A stretch of 64,000 bases of DNA from Istiophorus platypterus (GCA_016859345.1 CM029112.1:12393589-12457588); one strand, 5' to 3'. Positions 1 to 12,860 are shown, counted from the first letter of the stretch. A program made the numbers and translations. Notes: a model not told the origin generated them from the sequence alone.

Positions 1-7
1 ACATTTT

Positions 8-11
8 GTGC

Positions 12-46
<35 letters not shown>

Positions 47-93
47 TGTCTGTGTGTGTGTTTGTGTCTGTATGTGTTGGTGTGTATGTGGCC
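8..93. repeat. (GT)n microsatellite, interrupted
   Basis: GT dinucleotides with TTTG, TCTG and GTAT interruptions at the window edge; the array may continue outside the window. The 81-codon Cys/Val ORF across it is an artefact. Confidence 0.9.
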
Positions 94-429
94 CGAGTGA
101 TGGCAGGGACAGCCATCATTTTGTTGTTGAAGCTGTCGGATTCACAGTGACATTCAAAGCCCCCCCACCACTTCCATCACCACACTACATGCAAAAACAT
201 GCCCACTGCAGACACGCACATACAGATACACTTACAAGCATATGTGAATAACAGACACACATGCACAAGTAAAAACTATAACTCATTTTAAAAAGAGAAG
301 GAGAGATAGAACCCAGAAATTTGCAAATGAAAATATTACAAGTATGATCTTTGCCCTTTTCTAAGAAAGCACTTTAAACAAGTTTGTGCAGCTCATTTGA
401 ACTCTAGAGTAGTATAATCTGATCCATTC

Positions 430-615
430 TGGCATGGGTTGGGCGATATGATGATATGTACCATGAGACGATAGAAACATGTCAAAAATCAGAGATTTTC
501 CCACTATTTGAGGTAATTTTGTCTTTAATATTTCTATTTTGGGCAATGTGGCATCAATCTGATATATCCTTGAATCCATTTCTTTTCTCGTAAAATATTT
601 GCAACAGAATTTTTT
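430..615. repeat. Dispersed repeat fragment containing GGGTTGGGCGATATG
   Basis: Begins with GGGTTGGGCGATATGATGAT followed by ACCATGAGACGATAG, a start I associate with a fish DNA-transposon-like repeat. The reverse complement of its first block recurs near 47710-47730 (GATATGCCCAACCCTATC). No coding content. Confidence 0.4.
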
Positions 616-639
616 AAAAATATTTTAAATCCCGCATTT

Positions 640-1075
640 TTTTCATCAGGGTTTACTTGCCAGTAGTTGTCTTCTTCACAACCAATGGCAGGAGAGTGTA
701 TTGTGTTACAAGAATGAGCACAGATGTGAACTCGCTAAAAAAATTGCTCTTTGTAGATCTTTTTTGAGTCTTTGCCTTTTGTGTACCAATTCTTGAGGGA
801 ATTCTTTTGCTCTTTAGCTGCCAACTGCTCCACTATGTTCACCAGGAACTGTCTGGTGCTGAGCAAGGGGTGCATAGGGGGTTTTGGACTTTTTTCACTG
901 AGAATGACTGAAAACGACACCATGAGAGCAGTGAGAGTGACCCAGGGCAGTAAGGTTGCGCATGAACAGCCGAACAATGATCTGAATCTTGCTCTAAAGC
1001 TTCATAAAACCAAATGGAGCTGCAGATAATTCTGTGTAGGCTCATCGGTGTGAGAGACCCCTTTTCACATTGTCC
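640..1075. repeat. Dispersed repeat copy (fish interspersed element)
   Basis: Blocks such as CTTTAGCTGCCAACTGCTCC, GAATGACTGAAAACGACACC, CATGAACAGCCGAACAATGA and GGAGCTGCAGATAATTCTGT match, from memory, a widespread fish interspersed element. The overlapping short ORFs on both strands here are therefore not genes. Confidence 0.5.
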
Positions 1076-1114
1076 ATTTTTTTTTCCTGACTTAAACAAT
1101 CCCTCTTTGTTTTA

Positions 1115-1225
1115 ACTGGCCACCACCTAGTGACATATACAACCTCTGATGGTGGGTTGTAAGGAGACATAGTCCTTTTTTAAGAGGTCACAAGCCAAAA
1201 AGGTTGAGAATTAGTCCATTCAAAA
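1115..1225. repeat. Short dispersed repeat fragment (ends CAAAAAGGTTGAGAA)
   Basis: Contains GGCCACCACCTAGTGACA and GGTCACAAGCCAAAAAGGTT followed by GAGAATTAGT, typical of a common fish repeat end. Non-coding and lies directly after the preceding repeat copy. Confidence 0.4.
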
Positions 1226-1392
1226 TGTTACATTGTGCAGTGAAAACACAACTAATCCAGCTGACTCTATTCTAGTCCTCTTGGTGCACTCATTATGCCT
1301 TCACAGGTCATTCACAGGAATATCATACGAGTACTAAGACCTTTCTAGGAATCAAACTGTAATTCTGTGCCGCTTTAAAATCATTTGAAAAA

Positions 1393-1429
1393 GAGGATGG
1401 AAACAGTAATGTTTACTGTTTCCATCCTC
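1393..1429. repeat. Perfect short inverted repeat (17-bp stem, 3-base loop)
   Basis: Left arm GAGGATGGAAACAGTAA (1393-1409), loop TGT, right arm TTACTGTTTCCATCCTC (1413-1429), with all 17 positions complementary. The pairing does not extend into the flanks. The loop is far shorter than in a typical microRNA precursor. Confidence 0.9.
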
Positions 1430-1439
1430 ACCTGCATCA

Positions 1440-2415
1440 CAGATGCCCCAGCCCAGCTCTCTTCTGATGACCAAAAGATACACTGAGGACATGGTGCCCG
1501 TGGCCCACATTCACGAAGCCAGCCTGCTCTCTCTCCCCCATTATATGAGGCCAAAGTCTGTCTTAGTATCAAGCATGCCACTGGCAAAGTGGCTCAATCA
1601 TAGTTTTATTATGATGAGAGAGTTGGAGTCGGGGTGCAGGAAAGTAAATGGCGCTACATTATGCAGCGCAATAACTTTTCATGTCTGGAGGCAGCCGCAA
1701 GAGGCTAGCAGCACAACAAGATGTTTACATATACAGAAAGGAGAGGATGCTGACTGTGTAGATTTGGTGGTGTATGTGGGTGTATGCACTGTGCAATAAC
1801 ACTAAGAGTTTGTGCTATGTATCTATAGACATTAGATATGTGTTTGCTGGTGTTTTTAATAGATTTCTGTGTTTTTTTCTATAACAGTGTGTGTTAATGT
1901 GTGTCTCCGAGCATGGATGTTTATAGATGCGTCTGAGTTCAGGCGTCTGATTTTGGTGCAGTGGCGTAACGGAATGCCGGACTGAGGACGAGACTGTTAT
2001 CAGCAGTTGCTGTGACAATGGAGCCCCAGTGGTCACGGAGACAGAGGAGTGCGAAGGGCGGAGGAGGAGAAAGGAGGAGTAAGAGCAGGATGGGGGAAGG
2101 GATAGAGTCTGCTGGAAGAATCAGTGATGGGGAAAATGGATGGGGGGGGGCATTAATGGCCCGCAGACACAGCTGGCTGCAGACACCCAAGGACAGAGAG
2201 ACCGAATGCGTGAGAGACAGGCAGAGAGAAAAAGAGAGAGATGGAGGGATAGACAGCGACAGGGCTGAAAGTGTAAGGAGGATAAAAATAGAGGGAGAGG
2301 CAGTGAAACAGGGGCGTTTCGTCATCACAACAGACGGGGGATGGAAAGAGGGAAGGTTATTTTCTTGTCATGCTTTTTGCATCTGTTCGCCCACCATGGA
2401 AAACAAATACACGCT
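1440..2415. other. No gene seen; purine-rich in its second half
   Basis: Unique-looking sequence to about 2010, then a strongly purine-biased plus strand (AGGAGGAG, GAGAGAG and AGGGAG blocks) to about 2320. No convincing exon on either strand. Confidence 0.5.
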
Positions 2416-2448
2416 GCACACACATTCACACACACTCACACGTACACA

Positions 2449-2514
<66 letters not shown>

Positions 2515-2878
2515 GACATACAGGCACAGACACACACACACACAGATGCACACACGCACATGCACACACACAAGCACACACACACACACAAACAGACACA
2601 CACAGACATACACACAGACACACACACATGAACACACACGCGCACACACAGAAACACACACACACACAAACAGACACACACACACACACACACACATAAA
2701 CACACACACACAGACACGCACACACACATGCACATGCACGCACGCACACATACACACAGACATACACACACATACACACACACACAAACAGACACACAGA
2801 CATACACACAGACACACACACATGCACACACACAAGCGCGTGCACACACACACACACACACACACACAAACAAACACG
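2416..2878. repeat. Compound (CA)n array with longer-period internal repetition
   Basis: About 460 bp of CA repeats interrupted by CAGA, CATA, CAAA and CACG. A block with ACAGACATACACACAGACAC occurs near 2600 and again near 2795, about 196 bp apart. Long His-Thr and Cys-Val ORFs in all frames are translations of this repeat. Confidence 0.95.
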
Positions 2879-4040
2879 TGTGCTGCTGCCATGCATGTCA
2901 ATGAATTATCCATGGAACAATGGTGGCTCTTCACATTAATGAACATAAACGAGGGGACAAAGATAGAGGGCTGAGGCTAAAACAGCATGAAATTCTCCTC
3001 AGCTGATTGCCCTCAGTTTCAAACATTCCCCACAATAATTACCATTTGATTAGAGGATTGTCAATTATACCTCAAAATTTTCCTTGATGAGGCATAAGTA
3101 AAGTCATCAGATGACATCATTTCCACCCCAAAATACGGAGATGGCGCGAAAAATTCAGTGAGGAAACTCATTTATCGGTAGGTGCCCATACCTCAGTATT
3201 TCCTACATTACCCATAACCCCCAGATCCTCTCATCATTAGTACCTCAGCTGTTAACCTTGACGATGACATTATGCGTGATGAATATATTAACAGCGAGGT
3301 GTGTATGTGTGTGTGTGCGTGTGTGTGTGTGTGTGTGTTTGCGTGTGTGTGTGTGTGCATACGTGAGCATGTGGCTGCTTGAATGAGATGGGAATATGCA
3401 ATCATGTTTCATCCCAAAAGTGAGATAGAGGGGTGGTTAGGGGAAGAGTGACAAAAAGGAACAGACCCAATAATGAAATGTAATGGGGATGAGGGTGGCA
3501 TCCTGAAAAAAAGAGAAGATTGGTGTTAGTCTAGCAGATGTGAGCTGAAGATGAAAAAAGGTGGAAGGGGTAAAGGGTGAAGAGAGAGAGGCAGGGCAGA
3601 GAGGGAAGGAGGAGGTGGGTTGTGGGATGCTGACGTAGCAGTGCAGAGAATGTATGGAAAGACTGGAACATAGAGGTGTGAGACACGCTGCCAAGGAGGA
3701 TATGTCTGTGTGCACCAGCAAGAGGAAGAGAGTGAGGTGGAGCTAGAGAAGAAAAAGCATAAAAGGTTAAAAAAAAAGGGGGTGAGAGGGAAAGATGGGT
3801 CGCAGAAGAGTCAGGGAGAAACGGTGAAAGATAGAGGCACTGAGTGAGAAGATATAGAGAGCGAGATGGGGGTAACTCATAGGAGGAACGGAGGAGAACG
3901 GGAGGGAGGAGGCTGCAAAGCACAATGCTTTTTTGAAAGATGGAGCTGTTAAAGGAAAGCGGTGGAGATTCAGGGAGGGATGGAGAGAAGGGGAGGAGAG
4001 AAGTGATGTCAGGAGAAGGACATGGGGATGGATGAGAAGG
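2879..4040. other. No gene seen; GT array and a long purine-rich tract
   Basis: A (GT)n stretch lies at 3301-3360. From about 3420 to 4040 the plus strand is almost continuously purine-rich (AGGA, GAGA and GGTG motifs), giving pyrimidine-rich Ser/Pro/Leu ORFs on the minus strand that are compositional artefacts. Confidence 0.5.
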
Positions 4041-4685
4041 TATCTGATTTCTCACCCTTGTAGAGAGTACAGCATTTATAAAGTAGCAAAAAAAATAAAA
4101 AGCAAACTGGTATTGTGGAATTACTTACTTGTCTTTCAGGTTATGAGAGTCAATATTCTATATTTTTCTTAGTGTCAGGAATTCCGAAGAGCCAAACCGA
4201 GAATGTTTTAGTCTGTAACTTATTTATTTTTACTGCATTCACACAAGATCCGATGAATGAAAGGGCAGAACTCACGGAAACCTCCTGTTATTTCAGAGTG
4301 TTGACCCGTTATTCCCCCATGGTTACCCCTGCTGCTAACCTTGCCTTGTAGCATTATTTAACTGGCCTAAATCGTATAAGTGTAAATAGTGGTTTTATTT
4401 GAGATGTTATGGCCAGTGATGGTGGCTTTCTGGCTATTTTGCTAATTTACCTTTTTTTGTAGTCTTTTGCATCATGTGGGAGATATTGTTGCTTTCAAAA
4501 TGAATGGATGAATATTATCCACTACAACAATGTAGCTAACTGATGTGTTTTATCTACTTTATTAGGTAATAATAGCAGCAACTATTGAGGCCTTTACTCC
4601 AGCCTTGTTCTTTAAACATAAATCTGATGCATTTGCTCATCTGTGCTCCAGTTTGTGTGCAAGCTCAGTATGTGCTTTTAGTATT

Positions 4686-4727
<42 letters not shown>

Positions 4728-5630
4728 AGACCACATGAATAAATGTGGCCAAGGAGATAGCCCAGGGTTTGTTGACTGCTCTGATGTTTAAATGTGTGCT
4801 GTGGCCTCTCCCAGCAAAGCTCGTGACTCACTCTCTGATACAAGCATACTAACAAGCTAAAAGCAACACTAGGTCATCGCTAACCTATTCTAATTTTTTG
4901 CCCCGGGGGGCGGGGGGGTGCTTAGGTGCTTAGGTAGCTGTGAATTGTTGCTCGCCTTGGCTAATTCCACCACCTGGAGGACTACGCATGTTGTTTTTCA
5001 AGAAGATCGATGTGTGCATGTGAGCGTTAGATGGTGCTTCATGCTAATAACATCGACAGAGATTTTGATATTAGCCAGCTAGACTAATGAATTCTAATGC
5101 ATTCCCTGCTGCTCATCTCTTATCCATCCAGGATAAGTGTGTGGCATCCTGTCTGACTCACTGAGATCTCATTACAGATCTCTCTGGACATACAAACCCC
5201 TGTCACTGGCCTCCCCTCTCTCCACCCACCCACCCATCCATCACTCCATCCCTCGCTTGTCTCATCCATCTCTCTCTTTACTATTTGCCCCTCTTCTGGT
5301 CTTTTTAGTATGCATTGCAATGTAGCCTATAGCTGCAGGTGAGAGTCAATACTAATGCACGTGACCCTTGTGTGTGTGTGTGTGTGTGCATGCGTGCGTT
5401 CGTGCGTGCGTGCGAGCGTGCTTGCATGCATGTGTGTGTGTGTGACTGTGTTTGTCGGCTTGGGTTCGTGGGCATGCATGTATTGGCTAAAGTGTGTGTT
5501 TGCATGTAAATCCAGACTTATTTAAATGTGTTTCTCCGTCGTAAGGAGAGACACGGTTGAGTGAGTTGGAACTTGATCTTGATTTTGCCTGCATGCGCAT
5601 GCATGCAAGCACAAACTCCCTCTCTCTTTC
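4041..5630. other. No gene seen; two GT arrays
   Basis: (GT)n at about 4687-4726 and a GT/GC alternating array (TGCG, TGCA steps) at 5370-5452. The remainder is unique-looking AT-rich sequence with no supported exon. Confidence 0.5.
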
Positions 5631-5631
5631 C

Positions 5632-5634
<3 letters not shown>

Positions 5635-5684
<50 letters not shown>

Positions 5685-5850
5685 TTACACACGTGCAACC
5701 ACTTACACAAGCAAATGCATACACACAAACACATGCACACACAGAGTGTTACAGATGGCTTCTCCACAGCCCAGCTGTGCTTTATGCCTATTTTCCTGTG
5801 TGTGTGTGTTTATGTGTGTTTGTTTCTGTAGGTGTGTATATGTGCATGTG
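5635..5850. repeat. (CA)n array followed by a (GT)n stretch
   Basis: Pure CA at about 5635-5682, CA-rich sequence to 5745, then a GT-rich run at about 5798-5850 in the opposite sense. ORFs across it are low-complexity. Confidence 0.85.
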
Positions 5851-6803
5851 CTTATATGATTGATTACAATTCTTACTCTATCTCAGGTGCTTCAACTATT
5901 CAACAGCCTTCATCTTTTATTTCTGTTTCCTTCCTTCTTTGTATGAACACTCAACACACATGGTTTTATTCCCACAAAAGAGATAATAGGTATAATAAAG
6001 CAACATTAAAACAGAGAATAGCCTGGCAGCACCATTCATTGCATTCATTATTTTTTGCTCACCATGGAAATACATGAACGTGATATAATTGATGATATCG
6101 AATTATAATTTAATTTCAAATTTTGGCTCGGGCTTATCCCTTATCGGAGCTTCAGGTGACTTTGAGTTTTGCGTGTGAATATGTGAGTGTTTGTGTTTGG
6201 CCATGTGTGTGTGTGTGCTCCCATCGTGGCTACCATGGCTACGGCTAGGTCAGTCGATAGACATCTGAGTGCGAAGTCGTTAGCATCTCCCTCATGTTTT
6301 CTCTGCATGAGAACATTAGCAATTAGCCAGATCCAGACTCTGGGTGGCTGATAAGCACACCTTGGGATGTGGCACCCAAATCACAAGCCAAATCACAAGC
6401 CAACATGATGTCCGTCTCTGACGTCTATGCCCTTATTGTTTTGTTTATATTTTTTCACTTGGTCTTTTGTTCTATGTTTGTAAGGGTTTGGTTGATTTAG
6501 CACAATTCACCATGTGAGTTGTGTACTGTTGGGCACAGTTTCTGAGGGCTTTTTGTTTTATGCCAAAACCTGGACTGTTAGTTGTTAGCATTTGACGTGT
6601 GTTTGACGTCTGAGGTGTGTGTTTGTGTATGTGTGTGTGTGGGTGCATATGTGTGTGTGTGTATCCAAGGTGATGGGCCAGCTTTGACAATAACACTCTG
6701 ATAAAGAAAAAAAAAATCTCCTCTGCCCCCACACTACACCCACCTCTGCAATGCCGCAACCTCTTTCTCAGAGACAGAGAGAGAGAGAGGAAAGGAGAAA
6801 AGC

Positions 6804-6834
<31 letters not shown>

Positions 6835-9770
6835 TAAGAGAAGGAAAACAAACAGAGATAGAACAGGGGATGAAAAGCAGAGAGATAGTGAACAGCAAAC
6901 AAAAATAGTGATGGAGGAAGAGAAACAGTAGGAAAACAAACGGAAGGAGCGTCAAACAGACAGAGTGGCTCCATTATCACACTGAACGCTGCTTTTGACT
7001 TTGTCTGCCATCCGCATACCACTGCACATTGTTTAACCCCCCTCTCTTCCCCCCTCCACCCCCCCCAACCACCAGCCCCCGTATCACCACAGCAACAGCC
7101 CATTGTCGGTGCCCGTCAGCATGCCACTGTGCCCACCGTACCCAGATTTGGCATCGGGCCTGCGCCCACTTTCAGATCGCACAGGCTGAGCCCGGTTCAT
7201 TCACTTCACTTCACTGCTTGCCTGCCTGCCTGGCTGTGTGGCACTGGTTGCTATGGAAGCTAATTCACAGGCAGAGGCCTCACTTTGCGTCTATAGCATG
7301 GAGGCAGTCAAGCAAAACATACGCACACATTCATGTAAGCCGACACGCACCCTAGCAACAGCACTGAATATGAGGTATGGCTAATGTACCCGGCGGGGAC
7401 TCGCGAGGGGGCTGCAACGTCTTCCCACGTCCTTTGGTTCCTCCCGCAAAATCATTCACATTACCATATGGAAATAAAGATTTTGCAGTACTGCGCTGTA
7501 ATTGGTTTGTGAGACCACAGGTCAAAGTTCAAAGAAAGATAATTGTGTACTTATGTGTAGGAGAAAGGTTTCTGCACCTGTGCTATGCAGCTCACTGACC
7601 TTAAGCCGACCTGGTGGCTGGATGCGTGCACTTCAGCTTGAATTCCTCGGTTACACATGATTATCTCTTCCTGTGGGGAACTGAAGAGGTTTAGCAATAT
7701 GATTATGTAATGAATCCATAGATGGCAGCAAGTGCTTTAAAATGATTAAATTTTTTATTTGTAAGTTTTAAGGTAACTTGAGACATTTTGAAGTGCAATC
7801 TGTCAGATGTCTACCCGGGAATACAGTATAAATGATTCTTAGTATACAGATAAATGTAAGGTTGCGTCTCCGTGTTCATGGATGGGGGATGAAATTCTGC
7901 TGAGTAGAGAAGCAGTTAACTGTGCCCCAAGTGCTGTCCCCAGGGGTCCCTTCTATTATCACCCACATGTAAAAGGAACCCAAACAACAACACAAATAAA
8001 TTCACATCTGCAAAAATACACTCAATGACATAACAAACATACACTCACAACCTCTGTTCAATCGCTCATTTCTGACTCTCAGTTTGCCTACACAGACATG
8101 GCCCCGTCCTTGTTTTTCATGCAAAACAACCGAGTTGGGGTTGCGGGGTTTTTCTGTCTTTCTCTAAGTCTCTATGTCTTTCTTATTTTTTCTTATGCCA
8201 CAACAGCGGTGTTTTATCATTATTAATATTTCAAATGTACCAGCAATATCATCAGCAGCATCACTGTCAAAATGGTAAAGAAACAAGACCAAATCCCATT
8301 TATCTTAATCAACAAGCGGATGCTTTTTTCAGGCCATGAAATTAGGTAGGTGTATGGAAATTTGTGTTATTATATCATGACAGAAGATACATTCTATAAC
8401 ATTTTTCCCACTTGGTTCCTCTGTCTGTCTGTCTCTGTCTCTGATCTTGCTTTTTCTCAACCTTTCTCTCAGCATTATGTAACTCCAGCAGCTGTTTGAA
8501 AGCACAGAAGCCGGTGTAGGTGGGCTGAAAACTTTTCAAAGTACTGTTGTTGCTGCCTGATCAGAACACGAGAGAGACAATGGTGACAGTTTCTGGTTCC
8601 AGTACATTTCTTGACAATTTCCTGTCCCATCACATGCACTTACTCTGCGTTCTTTTTCTTGTTATTCCCACCTCTCTGTTTCTCTTCTTTCTCACACAAA
8701 CTTGCAGAAAACCCACCTTAACTTAATTCAACTTTAAGCTGTTTCTTCATTTTGTTCAAATTTTCCATATTGCCTTGTGTTTTTCATTTATTTTTTTTGT
8801 TCCTCGATCTGTCTTTTTCTCCCTCTACATCTCCCTGATCCCTGCTTTGGGACCAATCTTTATTTGTTCCCTTCACCTCATCTCTTCTTGTTTTCTCCAT
8901 CTGCATCTCTGCCCTTCTTTTTGCCTCTCTCCATTATGATTTTTATCTTTCTCCCTCCTGAAAACATTCTTCTCCCTTTGCCTAATCTGTTTCACCCCCC
9001 TCCCATCCCATTCAGTGTCTTTCTCTCTGCAGACAGCAAAAGAGCAGTGGCACAGACTTTGCCTAGCAAGTTGCTCATTTAGCTGAATGCACGCACAAAT
9101 ACACATATAGACACTTTAGTCTTTTAAAGCAAACCCTAACTTATGATTATGACCTTGCTTGTCGGTTATAGTTTTGAGCAGCTGTGCCTGTGAATAAAAC
9201 TGTGCCCTGCAATTGCAAACTCACCCAAAAAACTTTAATAATAATAAGAAGAATATATCATTCACCTTATGCTTGCAAACATTAAAGTGGAAGCCACTGT
9301 ATCCAGGAGCAAAATGATTCTTGTCCTTGTTAATGCTGAGTGAAAGCCCTGATTATGCATTTCTTCAGTGTCACTCGTGCACATATGTACATCATTGCCA
9401 GTCTGTGTGGTTAACAAACACTCACCTTATTATTATTTCTCACGGGAACACATTTTTGCTTTGATTATTTAGCCCTACAAGTGTATTCAGCTAAAATGTT
9501 GTCAGGAATAAACACAATTTCACAAAACCATTCACCCACAGTTACATACAAAGTGTCAGTGTGCCTTCATACTTGCACATACATGTATTAGCATGGATAT
9601 TTACATGTATGTTCTTTACCAATCTTTTACCAGCAGGATGTATTCAGATCTATTAAGGCAAATTTGATCAAATACTCTTCAGTGAAGAAAGATGCCCTGC
9701 ACCAGCCTTGTTCCCACCTTTTTGTCTGTCAGCAACAACATTGCAAAGCAGTGTTTTGATGCAGTAGCAC
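5851..9770. other. No gene seen; GT and GA microsatellites
   Basis: GT-rich at 6611-6663, and GA repeats at 6771-6835 within a purine-rich block running to about 6960. A GC-richer patch lies at 7025-7260. Otherwise AT-rich with no exon I can support on either strand. Confidence 0.5.
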
Positions 9771-9775
9771 TGGGA

Positions 9776-9935
9776 TGAGAGGATGGAGTGCAGAGAAAGA
9801 GGAGAAAGAAAAAACTGAGAAAAGAAGAGAAGAGAAGCAGAGGAGAGGAGAGAGAGGAGAAGAGAAGACTGAGGATGTAAGCAGAAGACAGATGATGAGA
9901 GGAGAGAGGAGGAAGAGGATGAGAGACATGAAGGA
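9776..9935. repeat. Purine-rich GAGAA/GAGGA tract
   Basis: About 160 bp of almost pure purines with GAGGA, AGAAGAG and GAAAG motifs. The minus-strand Ser/Leu/Phe-rich ORF across it is an artefact. Confidence 0.8.
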
Positions 9936-10019
9936 CAGCTGATGAACTGCACAGAGCTGGACCGCAGCCAGATCCTTTTAATGAGCAAAGTGCTTCAACC
10001 AACACCTTGCACCTAATTA

Positions 10020-10020
<1 letters not shown>

Positions 10021-10058
<38 letters not shown>

Positions 10059-10059
10059 T

Positions 10060-10119
<60 letters not shown>

Positions 10120-10437
10120 TTAAGACACACACACACACAGAATTTCAGACACACACACACATATGCATGCACAAACACCACCCCCACACACACACACACA
10201 CTTTAACACTTACACATACATGCACACACACTTTCACATACACACAAAAATATATACACCCACACACACACATATATACACACACACGCACACCCTCACA
10301 TACACAAAAACATATATACACACACTAACACACATACACACAAACACACACACACAAACACACACACACATTTACGCTTACACATACACACACCCTCACA
10401 TACACAAACCATATATACACACACTAACACACGCACA

Positions 10438-10472
<35 letters not shown>

Positions 10473-10514
10473 TAACACGTATACACACAGGCATACACAT
10501 ACACACACACACAT
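10021..10514. repeat. Compound (CA)n array with a roughly 100-bp higher-order unit
   Basis: About 490 bp of CA-derived repeats. A block with CACACCCTCACATACACAAA, then CATATATACACACACTAACA, begins near 10289 and again near 10389, and a looser relative lies near 10199-10288. The higher-order copies suggest unit duplication on top of dinucleotide slippage. Confidence 0.93.
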
Positions 10515-11640
10515 GAAGAACCGTATTTTTGCCTTCTCCACTCTGCAGCATCCCCACCATCCAGCACTAAGTACTCCCTCCAGATCAAACAAGCGGCACA
10601 CAGTAACCAGCATACAGATGAGCCTTTCCTCTTCCCTCTTCCTCTCTACCCCTCCTCTCTCTCATCACAACCTCTGTCTTCTCTTCCCTGCAGTAACCCC
10701 TTGCTCTTCCTCTCCACCATCCCCCTGTCCCCCTCTCCTCACTATCTCTCCCTCTGATGTTCCTCACTCTCGTGGAAGGGAATACATCAGTCCTCACTAG
10801 ACAAACACACTGCACTGACACTGTCCTGGCTATTCCAATAAAAACATATTACCTGCAAACTGCATTAGGCCCAAGTGCAGACACACACATGCACAGCTGT
10901 GCAGGCGAGGAGCTACTGTGTGTAATCAAATCTAGGTTAGCAGCCGTGGTGTACTGTTCACTGGAACAGTGTGTACCCGCCCTCTCACACTACACTCAAG
11001 CTGAGCTCCTGGAAAATATGCTGTGTATATGTGGGTGTGAGGTTATATGATTCACATGAAGACGCAGGCTAAGTGTTTACACCTCTGTGTGTGTGTGTGT
11101 GTGTGTGTGTGGAAGAAAGATGAGAGAGCGCTATTATTATTTCGTGTTGTCTGGTTGTAATTGTATTTGCATTTTTGTTCGGGTTGTTTCTGATACAGAC
11201 GATATGTTTACATTTTTGGGAGCAAGTGTTTGTTTGTATGTATATTTTATGTAATACATAATGTAAAATGATCCATGCAAGTATTGGTATTGATAAAAAC
11301 ATAGAAAAGCATGACCTTTAGATGAAAGAGAGAGCAGTATGCCACCAGAGAGTGTTTTATTTTTCATAAATGCATGGGTGATGGTTGGATTACACTAATA
11401 ACACCGTGACCATCTGCCATCTCTTTATATATATGTGGGAAAATATTTTCTTTGAATGGAATCTTTATAATGTCCATATTGTGGGGCAAGTACCATAAAC
11501 TTGTGACAGCTGAAGCAAGTTCCAGCTTTCATTTGAAACAGGCCTTTACATCGATCATCATGCTGTTATCTTAAAATAGCTACAGGTCCTTTAACCTGAA
11601 CAACTACACTGTATGGGTTGTTTGTTCCTGCCCTCCGATA
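10515..11640. other. No gene seen; pyrimidine-rich stretch and a short (GT)n
   Basis: C/T-rich at 10620-10770, unique-looking to 11080, and (GT)n at about 11084-11112. No supported exon. Confidence 0.5.
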
Positions 11641-11649
11641 TGATCCAAA

Positions 11650-12160
11650 AGAACTTCTCCTGAAATAGTGCCCCTATACTGGCAGGCCGTCATGGTAACA
11701 AATATAAACATTCGGTTAAGGTCATGGAATGATCACGGTTTGGTTAGGACAGGTTAAGGCATAAAAACTACCCGATTAGCCTTAGGAAAAGATGATGGTT
11801 TGGTTTGAAAAAAGTACTTCTTTCAAGGTTAGAGGACCTTCGCTGTCATGGATACAATAATAAACATGGCATTAAGGTTGTGGAGCCGTCATGGATAAAA
11901 GAAACAGCACTATTTGTTTCAAATGGAAAATGAACAGTGTGAAAGTCCAGTGTTTTTTCAACCGTTCCATCAGCTCCTGCTCCTAACTTGGACATTGCCG
12001 CTCTTTATACAACATCACCTGACTTCCTCCTTTCATCCCGATGTAATTACTACGTCCACTATGGGTCACTTAATAATATAACGTAACCACCGGTCATAAT
12101 AAGCTGCTTGCGCTGGTGACGAGGACAGTCTCAAAAATATTGCACACCTTCTGGCCATTT
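11650..12160. repeat. Dispersed repeat rich in GGTTTGGTTAGG / AGGCATAAAAACTAC motifs
   Basis: Contains GATCACGGTTTGGTTAGGAC, GTTAAGGCATAAAAACTACC and TTAGGAAAAGATGATGGTTT, a motif order I recognise from memory as a common percomorph repeat. The boundaries are approximate. Confidence 0.5.
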
Positions 12161-12214
12161 AGAATTGAACTCAATCGAATTTCAAAGAACAAACACATCG
12201 TAGCATAAACTGTA

Positions 12215-12500
12215 CAAGCAAACCTGGATTACCGACTGGGCAATTGACCTGAGCCTCCAGATCATCACGGGCCTCGAAAGCCATGGGCTTTTCAGTGTGG
12301 AAATTACAAATTGGAAATTAAATTTTGTGGTAATATGCACCACTGAAGTGCAATGCTTTGGCCCTGAGATGGCTTTCACACTTTTATCCAGTCTCGAAGT
12401 CCCATCTCATAAATAGGCCCAGATACTAATTCTCAATAGGGGCCCATAGTTTATTTTTGTCCCTGTGCCCCTGTGCAGGTTAATCCGGCCCTGTGTACAG
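12215..12500. repeat. Dispersed repeat fragment (GATTACCGACTGGGCAA to AATCCGGCCCTG)
   Basis: Starts with GGATTACCGACTGGGCAATT, followed by ATCATCACGGGCCTCGAAAG, and ends near GGTTAATCCGGCCCTG. I associate these blocks with a fish DNA-transposon-derived repeat. No coding potential is retained. Confidence 0.45.
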
Positions 12501-12744
12501 GATGTGTATGCACCGTGTTCACGCTAAGCTGCCACCGTGCTGTGGATTTATACAGTTGTTTTGATACTTCATAAAATGCATAATGAAGAAATCAGTTACG
12601 ACAACTGACAAAAGCCATGAGAGCAATGAGAGGAGGGAAGACTTGCTGCAATTTATAAAAACGTAACAGGGATTGTCATTAAATATGAATAAAAATGACA
12701 TGCTATGAGTCATAGGTGGAGTGTCCACATTCATTAGTAGCTGG

Positions 12745-12815
<71 letters not shown>

Positions 12816-12860
12816 TGTCTGTCTGTCTTTCTGACTGTGTGTGTGTTTGTGTGTGTGTAC
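12745..12860. repeat. (GT)n microsatellite
   Basis: Long uninterrupted GT run of about 65 bases, then CTGT steps and more GT. Confidence 0.95.

Noticed and set aside
8..93. CRISPR-like or telomeric repeat at the window start
   Set aside because: It is a plain interrupted GT microsatellite; no spacer structure and no TTAGGG units.
772..1099. Overlapping 80-86 codon ORFs on both strands
   Set aside because: They lie inside a dispersed repeat copy.
1393..1429. MicroRNA precursor
   Set aside because: The stem is only 17 bp and the loop 3 nt, too small for Drosha/Dicer processing.
2012..2974. 320-codon plus-strand ORF rich in His and Thr, and the long Cys/Val ORFs opposite it
   Set aside because: They are translations of the CA/GT array; no domain, no splice context and the same pattern in all frames.
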